Below, one piece after another: positions 17,088 through 26,145 of a DNA stretch of 64,000 nt. The notes beneath the pieces were generated by a model. That model made no database searches, had not been told where the DNA came from, and was given only the letters and a program-made list of their open reading frames with translations. Where the stretch lies: the NCBI GenBank assembly GCA_004292515.1, contig RDXB01000035.1:62001-126000 (forward strand), given 5' to 3'. The stretch comes from Oscillatoriales cyanobacterium. Its GTDB lineage: Bacteria; Cyanobacteriota; Cyanobacteriia; CACIAM-69d. Within the stretch, counting starts at the first letter, position 1; every line of letters begins with the position of its first letter. The position numbers and the translations under genes are program-made.

Positions 17088-18710
17088 CTAGCGCGACTTT
17101 GCCCGATACCGACCGCGATATCGGCGACGCTTGTGAATGACCTTGCCCTTCACGAGTTGCCAAGTATGTTCTGAAGGTGGAAACCCTGCTAGAACCGATC
17201 GCTGCAAATAAATATGAGTTGCTCGATCGGTCGGATTCATATGTAGGCATTCTTCAAATAAAGCTGCGGCCTCACGATATTGCCGACGGTGAAATCGCAA
17301 GACCCCTTCTTCAAATAAACTCGCCGTAGCCCGTTTTAGGGTCTGTAATTTAATTGGATCAGCATTTAAAACTTCATACACAGCAACCGGTTGTGTCCGA
17401 CCGCGTACATGGAGGCGATCGATAAACCGAATGCTATACCCCAATGGATTCTGCACATTAGCCAACATACGGTGTGACACCAAAACCGACACACTATACT
17501 GTTTGGTCAACTCTTCCAGGCGCGACGCAAGGTTCACCGCATCCCCGATCGCAGTGGTTTCCATCCGGTGAATGCCCCCGATCGTTCCTAAAATTAAAGG
17601 ACCAATATCCAGACCAATCCCAATCCGAATCGGTTGCCGTCCGACTTGAATTCGCTCTTCGTTATACTCCTGCAAAACTTGCAGCATCCCAATTGCGGCT
17701 TCAATGGCATGGTCAGCCCCACCCTCAAACAACGCCATAATGGCATCGCCAATATATTTATCAATAAAGCCCTGATTCTGAGCAATTACACGCTCCATCC
17801 TTCCCAAATAAGCATTTAAAAAATGTAAGTTTTCCTGCGGAGACATCGTTTCTGAAAGCGTTGTAAATCCGCGAATATCAGCAAACATGACAGCCATGGT
17901 GCGTTCAGTGCAATCGCCCAGGGTCACATCTGATAATTTTGTGCGATGGAGAATGCGCAGAAACTGCACAGGCATAAAGCGACTGTCACTACTAGATTCA
18001 TCATCAGCCAGCTCACTGATGGCCTGACCAGCATCAAGATGGTCATTCGGATGATTATCTACAACCGGACTGCTGCTCTCCAGTTCTAGATCGTCCTGTT
18101 GAGAACCAGAATCTAAGCACGAGTTGGCTGAGGAGCCTGCGGAGTTTAGTGATGATTGATCTGGCTGGACTGGATCACAGTGATTTGAATTTTTGTTGGA
18201 ATTTGCGCTGGAATTTGCGCTGGAATTTGTGCTAGCCAGATTTGCGCTAACCAGAGTTGGGGCCGATTGTGGCGATCGCCCAGCAACACCAAGAGCAGTT
18301 GGTGATTCTGTTGCAGCCGGTTGCTCGGCACACTGCTCGGCACACCGCGTGGTCGCATCACCTGCGGCAGAACTCATTTCACCAGAGGCAATCGCATCAG
18401 GGGCATCGATCGATTCAACCGATTCAACCAATTTAACCGAGCTAGCAGAGGCTCGATCAAGCCCAATCCAACGAGTCAAAACTACAATCGCCGTGAGCAA
18501 TGTGCTAACCAATACAGCGATCGCGGTTGATTCTACGAACCCCGTTGGCTGTTCCCAGTCAGACCAGTTTGCATGGCTGCGGGCGTGCCACTGCCAAACA
18601 ACCACCCCACTCACTAAAGTTGCCAGCAGCAGTACCCCAATGACTAGCCAACTCCAATACACTTGTTTCCATCGATTATTTAAAAGTAAATAAAACCGAG
18701 GCTTTGACAT
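17088..18710 (-). CDS. membrane class III adenylate/guanylate cyclase
   Basis: This 540-residue protein makes a cyclic nucleotide, probably cAMP. Two N-terminal membrane helices (about residues 17-41 and 60-85) are followed by a long Ser/Asn/Ala-rich disordered linker and then a catalytic domain from about residue 260. The metal aspartates lie in VMFADIRGFTTLSE and KYIGDAIMALF. The catalytic Asn and Arg lie in IGDAVNLASRLEE. The C-terminal 100 residues look helical and TPR-like, ending in a basic RRRYRGRYR tail. ATG 18710 is chosen over an earlier in-frame start. Confidence 0.9.
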   Translation of the reverse strand: MSKPRFYLLLNNRWKQVYWSWLVIGVLLLATLVSGVVVWQWHARSHANWSDWEQPTGFVESTAIAVLVSTLLTAIVVLTRWIGLDRASASSVKLVESVESIDAPDAIASGEMSSAAGDATTRCAEQCAEQPAATESPTALGVAGRSPQSAPTLVSANLASTNSSANSSANSNKNSNHCDPVQPDQSSLNSAGSSANSCLDSGSQQDDLELESSSPVVDNHPNDHLDAGQAISELADDESSSDSRFMPVQFLRILHRTKLSDVTLGDCTERTMAVMFADIRGFTTLSETMSPQENLHFLNAYLGRMERVIAQNQGFIDKYIGDAIMALFEGGADHAIEAAIGMLQVLQEYNEERIQVGRQPIRIGIGLDIGPLILGTIGGIHRMETTAIGDAVNLASRLEELTKQYSVSVLVSHRMLANVQNPLGYSIRFIDRLHVRGRTQPVAVYEVLNADPIKLQTLKRATASLFEEGVLRFHRRQYREAAALFEECLHMNPTDRATHIYLQRSVLAGFPPSEHTWQLVKGKVIHKRRRYRGRYRAKSR

Positions 18711-19045
18711 GACCGCACCGGGTAGAAGGTAGCCCTCAAATCCACTAGATAAAACCAATCAATCACTGATAAACCACTCACATTGACTCAAATTGACTCA
18801 AGATACCAGTGATGCGATCGAGGGTTGGTTTTATTTGATCACAATGTAAAACCCTCAATAGTCATGGATGAGGCCAAATAAAGCCTTTTTACCGTGCTTT
18901 TGACGGAGCATCACAGGATACTCAGTGATGGCATGATCGGTAAAACTGCTCCAGGAGACATGAGTTTTTGCGGCTGCTGACCAACAGCAACTGGCTGGCT
19001 TGATTTTAGACGGTAATTTTTATGAGCGCGCCAGCAATGGGACTA

Positions 19046-19187
19046 GGGGGTGTCATCATTTTCGAGAATGAGTCTGAAACCATCGATTTTCCATACCTCA
19101 ATTGCCGTAACAAGATGCTTGAGCATCTCACCCCCCACGATCGCGGCCCGGTGGAACCAGGGTTGTAGGCTAATTGATGACGGACGG
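19046..19187 (+). mobile_element. family A MITE-like element
   Basis: After TA (19044-19045) this copy begins GGGGGTGTCATCATTTTCGA and continues ATGAGTCTGAAACCATCGAT, then ATTGCCGTAACAAG. The core is altered to ATGCTTGAGCAT, itself a perfect palindrome. It ends GGTGGAACCAGGG and GGCTAATTGATGACGG. It aligns over its full length with the reverse complement of 63150-63292. No open frame lies inside. Confidence 0.75.
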
Positions 19188-19387
19188 GTTTCAAAATTTG
19201 ATTGCCAATGCGCTACAACCAGTACGCTACAACTCGTGCGCTACAAACAATGTTCTATGACCACAGACATGAGCAAACTCAGCGCATGAACCAAACTCCT
19301 ATCCTGTTGTAGCCTGAGGCGACAATTTTTGCGGATGGTGTCATGGCTGAGATGAGGGTTTCAGTCGCCTATGGCAAGTAGGCTGCC

Positions 19388-19482
19388 TAATACCGATTTC
19401 GATTGCTAATGCTACAAATCCTGCGTTGAAACCCTGACCAGACAAGAATTTTGAGTAGCGTCAATTCACGAAATTGGTATAA
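19388..19482 (+). mobile_element. family B MITE-like element, 95 bp
   Basis: The ends are TAATACCGATTTCG (19388-19401) and CGAAATTGGTATAA (19469-19482), inverted repeats matching at 12 of 14 positions. The interior (GATTGCTAATGCTACAAATC, GAGTAGCGTCAATTC) matches the reverse complement of 37090-37184, which is also 95 bp. It has no coding capacity. Confidence 0.8.
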
Positions 19483-19712
19483 CGGCATGATCTTGGACAA
19501 ACTGCCCAATCCCCAGAATCTATCCTGACTCTGAATTAGCCTCGCTGAAAAATTGAAAAGATGATCAAAAGTCACCCGAAAACCACCGATTACTCCATTG
19601 CCAAGGGGATTGTTGGTTGAAGGCTGCTCTGGGAGAGCGCCATGCTGGGTTGATTGAATCGAGCTGACTGGGCTGGGTGGCCGGCTTCGTAATTCGTTAG
19701 GGACTACTAAAT

Positions 19713-20489
19713 ATGCGGCATATTCTACTGTGGGCTTTATTGGGATCCTGTTGCTATGCCGGGCCGGCACTCAGCTATGCGTTATCGATCGCCTCCCAAC
19801 CCACTCCAGCGATCGCAGCTTCCCTGGCCAATGGCGATACTCAGGGCGCTCAGGCCAATGCCGCCACAATCACGGAAACCCTATGGGTCGAAGGGGAACC
19901 AGAATCAGTGATCCTCGATCGATATGTTGCCGATTTAGCACCGGTTTCAACCTACGTGGTGCGCGACAGCTTCCTGACGGAAACTAGCACCAACCAAGGG
20001 TTAGTTACGGTGCGGTTTGTGGCGAATGGGGGCAACGTTCGCAACGATCTGGCCTATGCCTCGGTGATTGTGCCCATACAGGGCGGGGTGTCTGCCGATC
20101 GCCTGTGGCAACGGTACACGGGGCCGGGGGGGTGGCTCTCTTCGATCAATGCGTCGATGATCACGGATCCAGAATTGCAGCCCGCCCTAAAACGCTTTGG
20201 ATGGGTCAAAGCGGCGCGCATGTTTCGCCGGATGGTGCAGGGCGAGCTAATGGTGGGCGAACTGTATTTGGGCGAAATGCGGGGTCAACCGTTCGTGGTG
20301 ATTGTGCATTTGCCTGCGGAGTACACGGAGGGCTATGGGCCGCGGGTGGGTTTGTTGCTGCGGTATTTGCAATGGCAACCCAGCCAACCGCAGCGCTCGG
20401 TCAGCGAAGGTAGGGGGCGATTTCAGATGATCACTAGCCAGTTCGCTAACCGCCGTCTGCCATCGGCCCGGGAGAAGTCGGCATTTTAG
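19713..20489 (+). CDS. secreted protein of unknown function
   Basis: This 258-residue protein has a cleavable signal peptide (MRHILLWALLGSCCYAGPAL, cleavage probably near SYA). The body has alternating hydrophobic residues suggesting beta structure (VTVRFVAN, YASVIVPIQG, PFVVIVHLPA) and a GPGGWLSSINASMITD segment. I recognise no family. It is probably periplasmic or lumenal. It converges on the C-S lyase gene, 38 bases away, where GCCTGGCTTTGGTTTTAA is tandemly repeated. Confidence 0.6.
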   Translation: MRHILLWALLGSCCYAGPALSYALSIASQPTPAIAASLANGDTQGAQANAATITETLWVEGEPESVILDRYVADLAPVSTYVVRDSFLTETSTNQGLVTVRFVANGGNVRNDLAYASVIVPIQGGVSADRLWQRYTGPGGWLSSINASMITDPELQPALKRFGWVKAARMFRRMVQGELMVGELYLGEMRGQPFVVIVHLPAEYTEGYGPRVGLLLRYLQWQPSQPQRSVSEGRGRFQMITSQFANRRLPSAREKSAF

Positions 20490-20527
20490 GCCTGGCTTTG
20501 GTTTTAACTTTAGGCCTGGCTTTGGTT

Positions 20528-21739
20528 TTAAACGATCGCCCGAATCTGCTCGATTAGTCGATCAATATCGGCTTCGGTGCTGAAGTAATGCACACAAGCA
20601 CGGGCACAGTCGGGATTGGGCAAGGTTCGCAGCAAAAATCCCTGGGCTTCGAGGGTGCTGACGAGCGATCGGGCATTGTGCTGATCGCCGCCCACCCGAA
20701 AGGACACCAGGCCCGTTGTGGGCGGCTGGTCGAGCCAGCAGTCAATTTGGGGAATGCCTTGCAACTGTTGCCAGAGGCGATCGGCAAGGACAACAATCCG
20801 GCCGTAGCGCTCTTGGGCACTGCCCCAGCGCCGATGCAAACTCAGGGACGCTTGCAGGCCCACGCCTAGGGCATAGGAGGAGGTGGCCACTTCAAAGCGC
20901 TGGCCGGTGGGTTTGTGGCCCGTGGGGTTGCCTTGGCGATCAGCGGTGATGCCGCGCCAGCCCACAAAGGTTGGCTCTAGGGTCGAGTTGGGGTTGACAT
21001 ACAACACCCCCAACCCGTCGGGGCCGCAACACCATTTGTGGCCCGTTCCGGCGTAGAAATCCACCTCAAGGGCTGGCAAATCGAGGGGCAACATCCCGAT
21101 CGATTGGGCCGCATCGACCAAAATTTGCACCGAGGGCTGCTGTTGGCGGCAAGCACGACCGATCGCCCCCACATCGAGCACTTCGCCGGTATTCCAGAGG
21201 GCGTGGCTGACCAACACTAACCGGGTGGTGGGTTGCAGGGCCTGGGCGATCGCATCGGGCAGGTTGGCTCGATCGGGCCAGTCCCGCAGGGGGAAGTAAT
21301 CGAGCGTGACGTTCCAGCGCTGGGCGATCGCCTGGGCCGCCGCAATTACGCCGGGATGCTCGCAATCGGTGAGCAGGAGTCGATCGCCCGATCGCCAATC
21401 AATCCCCCAGAGGGCAATGTTGCAACCGGCCGTGACATTTTCCGTCAGGGCGATCGTGTCGGCAGTCGCGCCCAGTTCTTCGGCAAAGGTTTGGCGGGTG
21501 GCATCCAGTTGCCCATTCACCCATTCGCCCACGGCGCTGCTGAAGGGGCCCAACTGCTGCATGGTTTGCCAAGCAGCGGTCATCGCTTCGATCGCCGGTT
21601 GGGGCAACGGGCCTTGGCCGCCAAAGTTGAAGTAGGTTTTATTGGCCAGGGCAGGGAAACAGTCCCGCACCTGCTCCAGCGTCAAGGGATCGCGATCGAG
21701 CGACGATGCGCCCAAGGGTCTTTCCGCAGCCAATTCCAT
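20528..21739 (-). CDS. PLP-dependent L-cysteine/cystine C-S lyase-like aminotransferase class V
   Basis: This 403-residue fold-type I PLP enzyme resembles the cyanobacterial L-cysteine/cystine lyase (C-DES) and NifS-like enzymes. The PLP Lys is in GTGHKWCCGPDG (Lys235). The ring-stacking region is TDCEHPG, and the cofactor Asp is in LVDAAQS (Asp209). TENVTAGCNIALWG binds the phosphate. The long mobile Cys loop of true cysteine desulfurases is not apparent, which favours a lyase role. C-DES releases persulfide from cystine for Fe-S cluster formation. Isopenicillin-epimerase-like activity is the main alternative. Confidence 0.8.
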   Translation of the reverse strand: MELAAERPLGASSLDRDPLTLEQVRDCFPALANKTYFNFGGQGPLPQPAIEAMTAAWQTMQQLGPFSSAVGEWVNGQLDATRQTFAEELGATADTIALTENVTAGCNIALWGIDWRSGDRLLLTDCEHPGVIAAAQAIAQRWNVTLDYFPLRDWPDRANLPDAIAQALQPTTRLVLVSHALWNTGEVLDVGAIGRACRQQQPSVQILVDAAQSIGMLPLDLPALEVDFYAGTGHKWCCGPDGLGVLYVNPNSTLEPTFVGWRGITADRQGNPTGHKPTGQRFEVATSSYALGVGLQASLSLHRRWGSAQERYGRIVVLADRLWQQLQGIPQIDCWLDQPPTTGLVSFRVGGDQHNARSLVSTLEAQGFLLRTLPNPDCARACVHYFSTEADIDRLIEQIRAIV

Positions 21740-21881
21740 AAAGCAGTAGGAACAATGATGGGTGGGGTAGATGGGCCGGGTGGTTCATCACCCAAGCCCT
21801 GCACTAGGGACTGTCTATCAAGAATCTTTCGACACTCGCCCCTTGTCTGCATCGATCGCTGGGAAGTGCAGAGTGATCGAT

Positions 21882-21949
21882 TATGACCTTGGGGATAGTA
21901 TGACCTTGGGGATAGTATGACCTTGGGGATAGTATGACCTTGGGGATAG
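21882..21949. repeat. 17-bp tandem repeat, four copies
   Basis: Four perfect copies of TATGACCTTGGGGATAG lie at 21882-21898, 21899-21915, 21916-21932 and 21933-21949. They sit between the C-S lyase start and the end of the next gene and so fall in the likely lyase promoter region. Read on the minus strand, the unit is CTATCCCCAAGGTCATA. Confidence 0.95.
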
Positions 21950-21963
21950 CTCCTCAAAACGGC

Positions 21964-23151
21964 TTACCAAGGTTGCCGATCGCTCGATCTCCGCTTGGTA
22001 TCACTCAGCCCTTGCCGCGCGCGATCGATCACCCAACTAAAGGTTTCAAACACTTGCTGCATCGATTGATCGTCTCGCAGGGTGGAGAGGCTGAAGTTGG
22101 GGGCGCGGCGCTCCCGAGAGTCGGGCGGCAGCGCCAAGCCGATCGAACTCAGGTGGTTGCGGAGTTCCATCCATTCCTCATGGCGCGTGAAGGGATACCA
22201 AGAGGCATAGGCGCTTGAGTTAATTTCCAACCCGCCATCGATTCCCACCTTAAACAGCTCGTGGGACTCGCCACGGCCAAAGTCACACATCGCGACAAAC
22301 CCACCGTAGGCATCGCCCGTGCGCCAATAGACTTCCACATCAGTGCGATCGCTGCACCACTCGTAGATATGGTGGGCGATCGCCGCTTCGTCTTCCCCTT
22401 GGCGCGTTGTGAACTCCTGGAAGAAACTCTCCTCGTCCCAGCGGCGGCGATCGAGGGCCGGTGAGGCATTTTTACTGTCAGCCATCCGCCCAATCGATCG
22501 GGGCACCAGGGTGCAGAAGCCCTCATCACTGACATATTGCCGCAGTTCGATCGCTTGCACTTCCGCCGGATCCATTTGGGCGTTCAGGAATTCCACCGTG
22601 CGCACCAGTTCCGGCGACAGGGCATCGGACACCACCACAATCCGAATCCGACCCGCTTGCAGATGGGTTTTCACTTGCTGCCAAAACCGTTCTTCTTCGG
22701 ATTCGTCGTGGCCCAAAAATTCTTCGATCGCCTGGTCAGGATCGCGATCGTTGGCTCGGCAACTGGCCTCAAACTGGGCCAACATGGCTTCGATCGGCCA
22801 ATATTGCGACAGATTCGCCGCATATTCGATCGCCTGGCCAATGAGGCCCTGGGACTGGGGCCCAGCCTCATCTTGGTTACAAAACACTTCGACCACCGTG
22901 GGCACCCCTTGGCGATCGAGAAAGATCCGATCGAGTGACCAGCGATCAGCGCGATCGTCATCAAAAGAATTGGTTCCCTGGCGGACAATCGCTAGCCAAT
23001 CTTGGTCGCGGGCCATGAGCGAGCGATCGCCAGCCAATAGATTGGGATGGTTTTCCAGCAACTCTTGGATCAACGTCACCGATCCATAGGGCTGCTCCGT
23101 CATTTCGACGAGTCGCCCGTCGTTACGTACTAGATAAATTCCGCTGCTCAT
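21964..23151 (-). CDS. nuclease-fold-like conserved protein lacking the usual Lys
   Basis: This 395-residue protein opens with an RNDGRLVEMTEQPYGSV module. A region LDRIFLDRQGVPTVVEV (residues 73-89) looks like a PD-(D/E)xK core, with Asp79 and Glu88. Relatives I recall read VEVKRS at this point; here it is VEVFCN, so the catalytic Lys is replaced by Phe90. The middle (FWQQVKTHLQAGRIRIVVVSD and EFLNAQMDPAEVQAIELRQY) matches the same family. The C-terminal half carries no domain I can name. It may be a catalytically dead relative. The 17-bp repeat array sits just past its 3' end. Confidence 0.6.
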   Translation of the reverse strand: MSSGIYLVRNDGRLVEMTEQPYGSVTLIQELLENHPNLLAGDRSLMARDQDWLAIVRQGTNSFDDDRADRWSLDRIFLDRQGVPTVVEVFCNQDEAGPQSQGLIGQAIEYAANLSQYWPIEAMLAQFEASCRANDRDPDQAIEEFLGHDESEEERFWQQVKTHLQAGRIRIVVVSDALSPELVRTVEFLNAQMDPAEVQAIELRQYVSDEGFCTLVPRSIGRMADSKNASPALDRRRWDEESFFQEFTTRQGEDEAAIAHHIYEWCSDRTDVEVYWRTGDAYGGFVAMCDFGRGESHELFKVGIDGGLEINSSAYASWYPFTRHEEWMELRNHLSSIGLALPPDSRERRAPNFSLSTLRDDQSMQQVFETFSWVIDRARQGLSDTKRRSSDRQPW

Positions 23152-23289
23152 GCCTGTGGCTCTTCGATTGCTGTCATGGACTGAGGATCGCCGATGGAGT
23201 ATTTGGTCTTAAATCGATGGCGATAGGCCCAACCCAACTCTCTGAATCGACGCGCGATCGACGATCGCCCCTATCGACTTGGGGCTAAC

Positions 23290-24132
23290 TTACCCCCACA
23301 CCCCGTTGAAAACAAACGTAGCCGGCCCGGTCATATGCACCCGGTTGCTGATCATTTCCCATCCAATCTGTAGCGGGCCGCCCGGTAGCTCGACCGTGGC
23401 CGAGCGATCGCTCCGGCCATTCAACACCGCTGCCACCAGTGTGGCACAGGCTCCGGTTCCACAGGCCAAAGTGATCCCCGCCCCGCGCTCCCAAACCCGC
23501 ATCTTTAGGTAGTCAGGCCGCACCACTTCCACAAACTCCGTGTTGGTGCGTTGGGGAAACGCCGGATGGTGCTCGAATTGCGGGCCGATCGCCGATAGGT
23601 CGATCGCCGCCACATCTTCCACAAAGGTAATGCAGTGGGGATTACCCATGCTCACAGCCGTCACCGACCAATCGTGACCCGCGACGCTCAACGATCGGGC
23701 GATCGCCTTGTCGCCCGCCGGAGCCAAGGTCGTCGGCACTTGTTCCGCATCCAAAATCGGGTAGCCCATATCCACCGTCACCTGGCCGTCGGCGCGCAGG
23801 GTGGGGCCAATCATGCCTGCTAGGGTATGGACTTGGTAGGCTTTTTCGGTGTTTTCCAAACCTTCGAGACTTGCGACATACTTGGCAAAGCAGCGAATGC
23901 CATTGCCGCACATTTCCGGCTCCGACCCATCGGAGTTAAAGATCCGCATGGTGTAGTCAGCGCCGTTTTGACCCGGCAACACGAAAATGACACCGTCGGC
24001 ACCAATGCCAAAATGGCGATCGCACAGTTGCACGGCTTCGGCAGGCGAGACGATCGGCTCCGGTCGATCGCGGTTGTCTAGCAAAATAAAGTCATTGCCT
24101 AATCCGTGATACTTTGCAAACGCAAGTCCCAT
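23290..24132 (-). CDS. dapF: diaminopimelate epimerase
   Basis: This 280-residue enzyme interconverts LL- and meso-diaminopimelate for lysine and peptidoglycan synthesis. The two catalytic cysteines are in [13 protein letters not shown] and [27 protein letters not shown] at the N-terminus and [10 protein letters not shown] are also diagnostic. ATG 24132 is chosen because [15 protein letters not shown] matches the family start. That leaves only 12 bases to the divergent hfq start, so each promoter must lie inside the other gene or the transcripts must overlap. Confidence 0.97.
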   Translation of the reverse strand: MGLAFAKYHGLGNDFILLDNRDRPEPIVSPAEAVQLCDRHFGIGADGVIFVLPGQNGADYTMRIFNSDGSEPEMCGNGIRCFAKYVASLEGLENTEKAYQVHTLAGMIGPTLRADGQVTVDMGYPILDAEQVPTTLAPAGDKAIARSLSVAGHDWSVTAVSMGNPHCITFVEDVAAIDLSAIGPQFEHHPAFPQRTNTEFVEVVRPDYLKMRVWERGAGITLACGTGACATLVAAVLNGRSDRSATVELPGGPLQIGWEMISNRVHMTGPATFVFNGVWG

Positions 24133-24144
24133 TGAGCACTCCCT

Positions 24145-24360
24145 ATGGCTGACGAGTTTAATACTGGACTGCCAAGCATCCGCCAGGTGCAGGCCGCCAT
24201 TAAAAATAAGCAAGACGTGGAACTGAAACTGCTCACCAACGACCTAATTGCGGGCAAGGTGAGATGGCAGGATCATGACTGCATCTGCATTGTTGACCAC
24301 CAAGACCAGCCTACAATCGTTTGGCGACACGCGATCGCCTACATCAAGCCGAAGGCCTAG
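24145..24360 (+). CDS. hfq: cyanobacterial Hfq-like Sm protein
   Basis: This 71-residue Sm-fold protein contains [21 protein letters not shown] (Sm1 region) and [13 protein letters not shown] (Sm2). It matches the divergent cyanobacterial Hfq family. In Synechocystis, Hfq binds the pilus ATPase PilB1 and is needed for motility and DNA uptake, and the RNA-binding residues of enteric Hfq are not conserved. It diverges from dapF 12 bases away and its last 17 bases overlap the end of the FTR1 gene. dapF as an hfq neighbour is known in other cyanobacteria. Confidence 0.92.
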   Translation: MADEFNTGLPSIRQVQAAIKNKQDVELKLLTNDLIAGKVRWQDHDCICIVDHQDQPTIVWRHAIAYIKPKA

Positions 24361-25315
24361 GCGATCCATCAACCGATCCATCAACCGGGGGCGCTGGGGG
24401 GCGATCAGTCGGGGCAGCATCCCGCTGAGCCAAGCTCCGAAAGTAGAGCGTCCCAACAACGCCCAAAAATGCACTGTAGCCAATGCCCTGGGTCAAGTAG
24501 AGTCGATCGCGATAGCCCAGCAGGGTTTTGAGTAGGACTCCCGGCAGTTGGTGATCGTTCAGCCAGCCTGACCAATCCCACAGGCGCGGCCCCAGCACAC
24601 AGGTTTCCTTGGCCCCTGCGCACAGGTCGGCGAACCAGGCCAGATTCGCTGCGCCCAACAACAAAACGGCAGCGTCCAAGTGCTTCAGCACCGAGACCAC
24701 CAACCCGGCCACCACCAACAGCAGCAGCACTCCCACCACTTGAAAAAAGCGGCGCACATCGATCCGCACGCCAAAGCGAAAGAGCAACAGCCCCATCACC
24801 ACCGCTCCCAGCAGGCCGGCGATCGCTCCGATCGCGGCTCCTAGACTTTGTTGGAATTGGGCGGCAATGAAGATGACGGTTTCTAGACCTTCTTGCAAAA
24901 CGGCGGCCGTGACGAGGCTAAAAATCTTCCAACTCGCGCCATCCCCATTCCCGATCGCCTGTTGCACAGAGGATTGCACTTCGCCCTTGAGTTGCTTGGC
25001 TTGCTGGGTCATCCACACCAACATCCAGCTCAACAGCCCGATCGCCAAGGTTCCCAGCGCCACCTTTAGCAACTCCGTCAGTAGGGGCGCGATCGGCGCG
25101 GCCGATCGATCCAAGACTCCAAACACCCCAGCCAAACCAAAGCCCACCAATGCACTCAGCCCCAACCCCGCCAGAATCCCCAGTCCTACCCAGCGGTTGA
25201 GATGCGATTGACCCGCCTGACGCAAACAGGCCAGCACCAAGCCCACAATCAACACGGCTTCAAAGCCTTCCCGCAGGGCGATCGAGAAGGTGGGCAAAAC
25301 ATCTGCAAAATTCAT
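24344..25315 (-). CDS. FTR1-type high-affinity iron permease
   Basis: This 323-residue membrane protein has about seven hydrophobic helices. The two family motifs are ALREGFEAVLIVG (residues 13-25, REGFE) and LQEGLETVIFIAAQF, where the usual Arg of the second REGLE is Gln. It is predicted to import ferric or ferrous iron. The start at 25315 is set by MNFADVLPTFSIALREG, as the frame upstream is not protein-like. Its 3' end overlaps hfq by 17 bases on the opposite strand. The DUF4332 gene lies 79 bases upstream on the same strand and may be cotranscribed. Confidence 0.9.
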   Translation of the reverse strand: MNFADVLPTFSIALREGFEAVLIVGLVLACLRQAGQSHLNRWVGLGILAGLGLSALVGFGLAGVFGVLDRSAAPIAPLLTELLKVALGTLAIGLLSWMLVWMTQQAKQLKGEVQSSVQQAIGNGDGASWKIFSLVTAAVLQEGLETVIFIAAQFQQSLGAAIGAIAGLLGAVVMGLLLFRFGVRIDVRRFFQVVGVLLLLVVAGLVVSVLKHLDAAVLLLGAANLAWFADLCAGAKETCVLGPRLWDWSGWLNDHQLPGVLLKTLLGYRDRLYLTQGIGYSAFLGVVGTLYFRSLAQRDAAPTDRPPAPPVDGSVDGSPRPSA

Positions 25316-25394
25316 GGACACGAGCGGTTTGCTCCGACGACTCAGGGCTGGGTTGAGGACTGGCGAAGGGTAGGGGCGCACCAGTCCTTTCAGG

Positions 25395-25856
25395 CTAGCG
25401 ATTTGCCGGGCGATCGGCCAAGGGTGGCCGGGGCGATGGATACAATTCGCGGGCTTGCAAGATCCATTGAGTAATGGTGCCCAGGGGCGGACAAAGATTC
25501 CGCCGCTGGAGTTCTCGCACTTGGAGCCGCAGAATTTGCTGGTGCAGCTTGTGGGCCGGTTGCTGGGCCAGTTGGGCGGTGCTGATGATGCCCGCATGGA
25601 GCAACAGGCCGCAGTAATCGAGGCCGACACTGGGAATGCGGGCTAGATCGGCTAGGGCGATCCATTTGCGGACATGGTGTTCGTGCAAGCGCAGTTGGGC
25701 GGCGATCGCCCGTTGTCGATCGCGATCGGCTCCTTGGTGCAGCAGCGATCGGGTGTCGGTGATGCCCAGAGCCTGCAGGCTGGCCAGGTCAGTGGCGCTG
25801 AGACCGGGCAATTGCGAGAGGGGCCACCAACAGGCGGGCGATCGACGAGACGACAT
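25395..25856 (-). CDS. DUF4332 helix-hairpin-helix-like protein
   Basis: This 153-residue protein consists of two tandem helical modules: LPGLSATDLASLQALGITDT (about 16-35) and LARIPSVGLDYCGLLLHAGI (about 71-90). Both resemble the helix-hairpin-helix repeats of DNA-binding proteins and match the DUF4332 family. It may bind DNA non-specifically or mediate protein contacts; no function is established. Its position upstream of the FTR1 gene suggests shared transcription. Confidence 0.75.
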   Translation of the reverse strand: MSSRRSPACWWPLSQLPGLSATDLASLQALGITDTRSLLHQGADRDRQRAIAAQLRLHEHHVRKWIALADLARIPSVGLDYCGLLLHAGIISTAQLAQQPAHKLHQQILRLQVRELQRRNLCPPLGTITQWILQARELYPSPRPPLADRPANR

Positions 25857-25969
25857 GGGCTAACCAGCAATGGACGACGATTCCGATCCTGACATAGAAA
25901 TCACAATCTCTAACCATTCACTCCATTCACAGTTTTCAAAATTTTCAAACAGTGAAAGCCACAATTTCG

Positions 25970-25998
25970 GTAGGGATAGGTTTTAAACCTACCCCCAC
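25970..25998. repeat. family C palindrome (imperfect)
   Basis: GTAGGGATAGGTTT followed by TAAACCTACCCCCAC forms an imperfect inverted repeat of 29 bp. It is related to the perfect palindromes at 28096-28124 and 38141-38168 (GTAGGGGCG...CGCCCCTAC). Confidence 0.65.
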
Positions 25999-26145
25999 AA
26001 TAATGTTGATTTTTAATAACTCAATCAAGGCAAGCCAGATGGCAAGTCAAGCAACAAAAATAGAATCAGCCAACCCCAATCAGTCCAGGCTAAAATGGAT
26101 TGACTCGAATCAGCCTACCCTAATCACCAAAAGGCTTGGTTTCCT

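Larger units (their letters stand above)
18711..19712. other. 1-kb repeat-bearing intergenic region
   Basis: No gene is supported. The region holds one family A element (19046-19187) and one family B element (19388-19482). Shorter direct repeats are also present, such as ACATTGACTCAAATTGACTCAAGA (about 18780-18800) and GCTACAAC(T/C) words at about 19214-19245. Confidence 0.5.
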
